Part shown: positions 14,726 through 18,714 of the stretch, piece by piece | Layout: each line of letters opens with the position of its first letter | How positions within the stretch are numbered: position 1 is the stretch's first letter | The notes under the pieces: generated by a model | The model's input: only the letters and a program-made list of their open reading frames with translations | Databases searched by the model: none | Told to the model about the DNA's origin: nothing | Source: Parafannyhessea sp902761955 | GTDB lineage: Bacteria; Actinomycetota; Coriobacteriia; Coriobacteriales; Atopobiaceae | NCBI GenBank assembly: GCA_902761955.1 | Contig: CACWMM010000028.1 | Location: 1-18,714 of the forward strand | Length of the DNA stretch: 18,714 nucleotides | Direction: 5' to 3' | Position numbers and translations under genes: made by a program

Positions 14726-15961
14726 ATGGCACTCGATCAGGACAGCGCGACCGCGAAGGCGGTCGAGGCATCGGCCCAGAAGACGGCGGAAGGGGCGAAC
14801 ACGGGGGCGGCGGAGGCCGCGCCATCGCCCCTGGAGCAGGAGCTTGCCAAGAGGGAGGCCCTCTGCGAGCAGGCGGAACGCGTCGCAGGCGAGAAGGACT
14901 GGCGGCACGGGCCGGCGGACCTCCGTAGGCTCGCGGACGAGTGGCGCTCGCTGCGCCGCTGGCACGACTCGCGCGAGGACGTGCTCTGGAAGCGCTTCGA
15001 TGCGGCGCGCGAGGCGTTCTATCAGGCTCGGGACGACGCCCGCGACGATGCGCGCAAGAAGAAGGAGGCCCTTGCGGCCGAGGCCGAGCGCCTGGCCGGC
15101 TCTACGAGCTGGAAGCAGACGGCCGCGCGCATGCGCGAGATGATGGACGAGTGGAAGGCCGCCGGCACGTGCGGCCACGAGGCCGACGAGGAGCTCTGGC
15201 AGCGCTTCGACAAGGCCCGCAAGGCGTTCAACGCCGCGCGCGAGGAGGACTACGCCCGCCTGGAGCAGGCGCGTGCGAAGGCGAAGGCCGCGAAGGAGCA
15301 GCTTGTGGAGGAGGCCCGCAAGGCGGCGGTGACCTCTCCCGACTGGAAGGGTTCCGAGTGGCGTGCCGCATCGCAGCGGATGAAGGACCTCATGGCGCGC
15401 TGGAAGGAGGCCGGCGTCGCGGACCGTGCGGACAACGACCGCCTGTGGGAGGAGTTCACGGCGGCGCGCCAGCCGTTCTTCGACGCGCAGCACGCCCACT
15501 ACGAGGCGCTCGAGGCCGCGCAGAAGAAGGCCGCGGACGCGAAGCGGGCCCTTGTGGAGGAGGCGCGCGCCCTTGCGGCCGCGGACGACTTCTCGCGCGA
15601 GGCGACGGAGCGCGCCAAGGACCTCGACCGCAGGTGGAAGCAGCTGGGCTTTGCCGGGCGCGAGCTGAACGACACGCTGTGGGAGGAGTTCAACACGGCG
15701 AAGGAGGGCTTCTGGGACAAGAAGCGCGCCTTTGGCGAGGCTCGCCACGAGGAGTGGCGCCAGCGCACGCAGGACGCGATCGACCGCAGGCAGAAGCGGA
15801 TATCCGACCTGCAGCAGCAGACGGACCGCCTGCAGGAGCGCCTGAACAACGCCTACGCCACGGACCACGTGGAGGAGATGCAGGACAGGCTCGAGCAGAA
15901 GCTCGACCTGATAGACAAGATCAAGGCGGAGGTCGAGGACATCAAGTCCAGGCTCGACTAG
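14726..15961 (+). CDS. DUF349 repeat protein
   Basis: Highly charged, helical cytosolic protein (411 aa, no signal or membrane segment). After a low-complexity N-terminus (1-35) it has four DUF349-type repeats, at about 58-101, 128-172, 206-257 and 288-336. Each follows the pattern W-x-R-x-x-x-x-L-x-x-x-W, then LW-x-x-F-x-x-A-R-x-x-F. The last 65 residues (345-410) form a coiled coil (ISDLQQQTDRLQERLN, EEMQDRLEQKLDLIDKIK). DUF349 proteins are widespread in Actinobacteria and Bacteroidetes, but the biochemical role is unclear to me. GAGGAG lies six bases before the chosen ATG; an ATG six bases upstream abuts that site and is unlikely. It ends 23 bp before pepF, so the two are probably co-transcribed. 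Confidence 0.88.
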   Translation: MALDQDSATAKAVEASAQKTAEGANTGAAEAAPSPLEQELAKREALCEQAERVAGEKDWRHGPADLRRLADEWRSLRRWHDSREDVLWKRFDAAREAFYQARDDARDDARKKKEALAAEAERLAGSTSWKQTAARMREMMDEWKAAGTCGHEADEELWQRFDKARKAFNAAREEDYARLEQARAKAKAAKEQLVEEARKAAVTSPDWKGSEWRAASQRMKDLMARWKEAGVADRADNDRLWEEFTAARQPFFDAQHAHYEALEAAQKKAADAKRALVEEARALAAADDFSREATERAKDLDRRWKQLGFAGRELNDTLWEEFNTAKEGFWDKKRAFGEARHEEWRQRTQDAIDRRQKRISDLQQQTDRLQERLNNAYATDHVEEMQDRLEQKLDLIDKIKAEVEDIKSRLD

Positions 15962-15984
15962 CCGCGCGAAAGACGGAGGCACAC

Positions 15985-17832
15985 ATGGCAGAGGAAGCCA
16001 AGGACAGCACGGACAACAAGGACGCCGCGGGCGAGAAGGTCGTGACGTACGAGAGCAGGGACCAGGTGCCGGAGCGCTACCGCTGGGACCTGAGCGACCT
16101 GTTCGCGAGCGACGACGACTTCGAGCGCGCCCTCGGCGAGGCAGAGTCGCTCGTGGCCGAGTACGCCGGCTGGCGCGACAAGGCCACGGCGACGGGGGCA
16201 GACCTTCTCGCCTACCTGCGCTTCGACGACGACGCGACCATCCGCGTGCAGCGCCTGTGGAACTACGCGTCGCGCCGCGCGGACGAGGACACGCGCGTCA
16301 GTCGCTACCAGGACCTCAACGCGCGCGTGACGAGCCTCGCGACGCGCGTCTCGGCCGCGTCGTCGTGGTTCGAGCCCGCGGTGCAGGCGCTCGACGGCGA
16401 CCGTCTTGAGGAGTGGTACGCGTCCACGCCCGGTCTTGGCCTGTATCGCCTGGCGCTCGACCGCATCCGCGCGCTGGCCGCCCACACGCTCGCGCCTGAG
16501 CAGGAGGCGATCCTCGCCCAGGCACAGGAGCTGATGGAGCAGCCGGGCAAGGCGTTCACGATGCTGAACGACGCGGACCTCGGCTTCCCGGACGCGACGG
16601 ACGCGGACGGCCAGAGGCACGCCGTCACGCACGGCAGCTACGTCCCGCTGGAGATGTCGCCGGACCGCGCGCTGCGCGAGTCCGCGTACCACAGCGTCTA
16701 CGGCACGTACCGCTCCGTCAGGAACACGTGCGCCGCGCTTCTGGCCTCGCAGATGCGGCACCTCGCGTTCTTCTCGAACGCGCGCCACTACGCCAGCTCG
16801 CTCGAGGCGTCGCTCACGCCCACGGAGGTCCCGGTCGAGGTGTACGCGAGCCTCATCGACTCCGTCCACCGCAACGTCGAGTCCCTCCACCACTACACGG
16901 AGGTCCGCCGCCGCGCGCTCGGGCTGGACGCGCTGCGCTACTGGGACCTCTACGTGCCCATCGTGAAGGCTCCGGAGCGTCGCTACACCTTCGAGGAGGC
17001 GTGCGACCTTATGCTTAAGGCCCTCGCCCCGCTGGGCGAGAAGTACGTGTCCGTCGTGCGCCGCGCCCTCTCGGAGCGCTGGATCGACGTGTACGAGACG
17101 CCCGGCAAGATGAGCGGCGCGTACTCCGCTGACGGTCACGGCATGCGCCCCGTCATCCTGCTCAACTTCCAGGGCACGCTCGACGACGTGTTCACCCTCG
17201 TGCACGAGATGGGCCACTCCATGCAGACGTGGCTCTCGAACGAGACCCAGCCGCCGCGCTACCAGGAGTACCCCATGTTCGTGGCGGAGGTCGCCTCGAC
17301 CACGAACGAGTGCCTGCTCATCCGCTACCTGCTCGACCACACCACCGACGACGCGGAGCGCCTGTTCCTCGTGAACCACTTCTGCGAGATGTTCCGCGGC
17401 ACCCTGTTCAGGCAGACCATGTTCGCGGAGTTCGAGCGCGATGCCAACGCCGCGTGCGCCGCGGGCGAGGGCGTGGGCGCAGATGCGCTCTGCACCCGCT
17501 ATCGCGCGCTGAACGACCTGTACTACGGCGACGCGGTGCAGTCGGACGACGAGATCGCGCACGAGTGGGCGCGCATTCCGCACTTCTACTACGACTACTA
17601 CGTCTACGTGTACGCCACGAGCTTCGCGGCGGCCGTCGCGCTTTCCGAGCGCATGCTGCGCGAGGGCGAGCCCGCCGTGGGGGACTACCTCGGCTTCCTG
17701 TCCGGCGGCTGCTCCAAGACCCCCATCGAGCTTCTGCGCGGCGCCGGCGTGGACATGGCGTCCGGCGAGGCGGTCGACGCCGCCCTTGCGCGCTTCGCCG
17801 AGCTCGTGGACGAGCTCGACCGCGGGATCTAG
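15985..17832 (+). CDS. pepF: Oligoendopeptidase F (M3B zinc metallopeptidase)
   Basis: Cytosolic zinc peptidase that degrades oligopeptides, in peptide nutrition or turnover of signal and other small peptides. The 615-aa length fits the family. The active site is HEMGHS with His407, Glu408 and His411; the third zinc ligand is Glu435 in FVAEVASTTNE. The N-terminal helical domain begins RYRWDLSDLFASDDDF (about 32-47). Further M3B hallmarks are SGAYS, then HGMRPVILLNFQGTLDDVFTLVHEMGHS, and the substrate-binding Tyr-rich PHFYYDYYVYVYATSFAAA (about 532-550), followed by GFLSGGCSKTPIELLR. GGAGG is five bases before the ATG. The 25-residue charged N-terminal extension is not part of the domain. It lies between the DUF349 gene and an unknown gene five bases downstream. 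Confidence 0.96.
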   Translation: MAEEAKDSTDNKDAAGEKVVTYESRDQVPERYRWDLSDLFASDDDFERALGEAESLVAEYAGWRDKATATGADLLAYLRFDDDATIRVQRLWNYASRRADEDTRVSRYQDLNARVTSLATRVSAASSWFEPAVQALDGDRLEEWYASTPGLGLYRLALDRIRALAAHTLAPEQEAILAQAQELMEQPGKAFTMLNDADLGFPDATDADGQRHAVTHGSYVPLEMSPDRALRESAYHSVYGTYRSVRNTCAALLASQMRHLAFFSNARHYASSLEASLTPTEVPVEVYASLIDSVHRNVESLHHYTEVRRRALGLDALRYWDLYVPIVKAPERRYTFEEACDLMLKALAPLGEKYVSVVRRALSERWIDVYETPGKMSGAYSADGHGMRPVILLNFQGTLDDVFTLVHEMGHSMQTWLSNETQPPRYQEYPMFVAEVASTTNECLLIRYLLDHTTDDAERLFLVNHFCEMFRGTLFRQTMFAEFERDANAACAAGEGVGADALCTRYRALNDLYYGDAVQSDDEIAHEWARIPHFYYDYYVYVYATSFAAAVALSERMLREGEPAVGDYLGFLSGGCSKTPIELLRGAGVDMASGEAVDAALARFAELVDELDRGI

Positions 17833-17837
17833 CCGCC

Positions 17838-18554
17838 ATGCGGCGCGACTCCCTGGTGCACGTGGCCGCGACCGGCGGCTACGGCAGCGTGTTCGAGGTG
17901 CATGACGGCGTGTGCGAGGTGGGGCTCATCGACCCCACCGCGGACGAGTATTCCGTCACGGTTCCGCAGTCCGCCGTGCAGGAGATGAGTCCCGTGCGCG
18001 ATTCGGCGCGCGTGGGACTTCTCGGGCACCTCGTCCTGTTCCACCTTCGCGTCAACTGGCGCCTCAGGCTCGCGTGGAGCTTCGAGGCGTTCGTGGGAAG
18101 GGGGGAGGACGGCGACCTCGAGCTCTGGGCCGCCTGCGGCACGTCGCGTCCCCGCAGGGTCGCGACGCTTACCCCGCAGGAGGCGTCGCTCCTGACCGCA
18201 TCGCTCGCGGGCCTCTCGCTCGACGCGTGGGAGCCCGGCCGCGCCGGCGCCGCGCCAAGCCTCGACGGCTGGGGCTGGTCCACGGAGCTTATCGGCGCGG
18301 GCATGGGGCAGTCCGCCTACGGCAGCTGCCCTTCGGGCGAGAAGAACGGGTCCCCTTTGCCGGAGGGCGCCGTTCCGGAGGGGATGCCCGCCGTGGTCGA
18401 GGCGCTTGCTTCCCTTGGCCTTCCCGTCTCGTGGACGGATCGTGGTCCGCGCGCGACCGGCGCGCCGCTTCCGGAGGCGCCGCAGCCAGAGGACGAGGCC
18501 GGCACCCCAGAGGGACCCGTGCTGCCGTTCGACCTTGGTGCGCTTGGCTTGTAG
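17838..18554 (+). CDS. Hypothetical protein in the pepF operon
   Basis: I do not recognise this 238-aa protein. It starts five bases after the pepF stop with no clear ribosome binding site, so translation is probably coupled. The first half (about 1-110) is mixed strand and helix with a possible beta-rich opening (LVHVAATGGYGSVFEVHDGVCEVG), a conserved-looking WRLRLAWSFEAFVGRG segment, and WAACGTSRPRRVATLTP. The second half is Gly/Pro/Ala-rich and ends in an acidic, disordered-looking tail. There is no signal peptide or membrane helix. Codon use (G/C in third position) is the same as in its neighbours, which supports real coding. It could be a lineage-specific partner of the DUF349 protein or PepF; no function can be assigned. 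Confidence 0.75.
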   Translation: MRRDSLVHVAATGGYGSVFEVHDGVCEVGLIDPTADEYSVTVPQSAVQEMSPVRDSARVGLLGHLVLFHLRVNWRLRLAWSFEAFVGRGEDGDLELWAACGTSRPRRVATLTPQEASLLTASLAGLSLDAWEPGRAGAAPSLDGWGWSTELIGAGMGQSAYGSCPSGEKNGSPLPEGAVPEGMPAVVEALASLGLPVSWTDRGPRATGAPLPEAPQPEDEAGTPEGPVLPFDLGALGL

Positions 18555-18618
18555 CGGCCTAAGGTCATATAGCGTGATCGCACAACCGTTGCCAAAGAGT
18601 GGGGCCGGACGGTTTCAA

Positions 18619-18714
18619 TGAACTGCCTCCCATTTCTTGGACACAAGAAATGGGAGGTTCGTCTTTATGTCTGATGACTTGCGCCTGAAGCACGATGCCG
18701 GCACCAGAAGGGAG
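18619..18714 (+). mobile_element. Left end of a probable IS3-family (IS150-like) insertion sequence
   Basis: From 18619 the sequence reads TGAACTGCCTCCCATTTCTT followed by GGACAC. This is very like terminal inverted repeats of the IS150 subgroup, which begin TG, contain CCCATTT and end in TTGGAC, as I remember them. The repeat's inner half and following bases form a perfect 13-bp hairpin (18626-18638 with 18645-18657, loop GGACAC). Its 3' arm contains the GGGAGG site of the ORF that follows. The element runs off the right edge, so neither the right end nor a target duplication can be checked. The 64 bp before it (18555-18618) hold only a weak dyad, AACCGT (18584-18589) / ACGGTT (18609-18614), possibly the end of the pepF transcript. 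Alternatively the hairpin is a plain terminator. Confidence 0.6.
18667..18714 (+). CDS. Partial N-terminus, probable IS3-family OrfA
   Basis: ATG at 18667, with GGGAGG nine bases upstream, opens a frame that stays open to the window edge (16 codons: MSDDLRLKHDAGTRRE). The position, immediately inside an IS-like terminal repeat, is where IS3 elements start OrfA, the helix-turn-helix protein that is joined to the OrfB integrase domain by frameshifting. A basic N-terminus leading into a helix is compatible, but 16 residues are too few to prove the family. Confidence 0.4.
   Translation, partial: MSDDLRLKHDAGTRRE

Noticed and set aside
18626..18665. Hairpin at the right edge as a simple intrinsic terminator of the pepF operon.
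   Set aside because: The stem is strong, but the tail is only TTCGTCTTTA, and the outer sequence fits an IS150-like terminal repeat followed by an ORF with a ribosome binding site. Termination may still be a side effect.

Overview
This 18.7-kb, GC-rich window (GTG starts, G/C-ending third codon positions, strong GGAGG-type ribosome binding sites) looks like a chromosomal segment from an anaerobic, gut- or mouth-associated actinobacterium. The mix of a Gram-positive-type bile salt hydrolase, pyruvate formate-lyase, an FNR-type regulator and MacAB-type efflux suggests class Coriobacteriia (Olsenella/Collinsella-like). That placement is inferred from gene content; no phylogenetic marker was compared.

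Left part (1-6642): the 5' end of a minus-strand aminotransferase runs off the left edge. It is followed by uracil-DNA glycosylase (ung, minus) and, divergently, the redox chaperone Hsp33 (hslO, plus). Next come a cytosolic choloylglycine/bile salt hydrolase (plus) and a tight three-gene operon for a MacA-like membrane fusion protein, an ABC ATPase and a FtsX/MacB-type permease. Hsp33, the hydrolase and the pump lie in a row on one strand and could serve bile or detergent tolerance (inference).

Middle (6643-10530): a YdjM-family membrane metal-dependent hydrolase is split by a one-base frameshift in a G run. A ribokinase-type PfkB kinase follows, with a strong hairpin terminator lying inside the convergent Cof-type HAD phosphatase gene. 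A GntR/UTRA regulator, probably leaderless and preceded by operator-like dyads, is followed by an unrecognised 53-aa basic protein. A bidirectional terminator closes this section.

Fermentation block (10530-14539, minus strand): an FNR-like Crp-family regulator, then pflA (activating enzyme), then pflB (pyruvate formate-lyase). Upstream of pflA there is an FNR-type box, TTGAC-N4-ATCAA, placed exactly at -41.5 relative to a TATGTT -10 element. This suggests a compact local anaerobic control circuit.

Right part (14726-18714, plus strand): a four-repeat DUF349 protein, oligoendopeptidase F (pepF) and an unknown 238-aa protein form a probable operon. The window ends in what looks like the left end of an IS3-family (IS150-like) insertion sequence, whose terminal hairpin covers the ribosome binding site of its first ORF. 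No tRNA, rRNA, CRISPR array or prophage was seen, and there is no gene-free gap longer than 300 bases.
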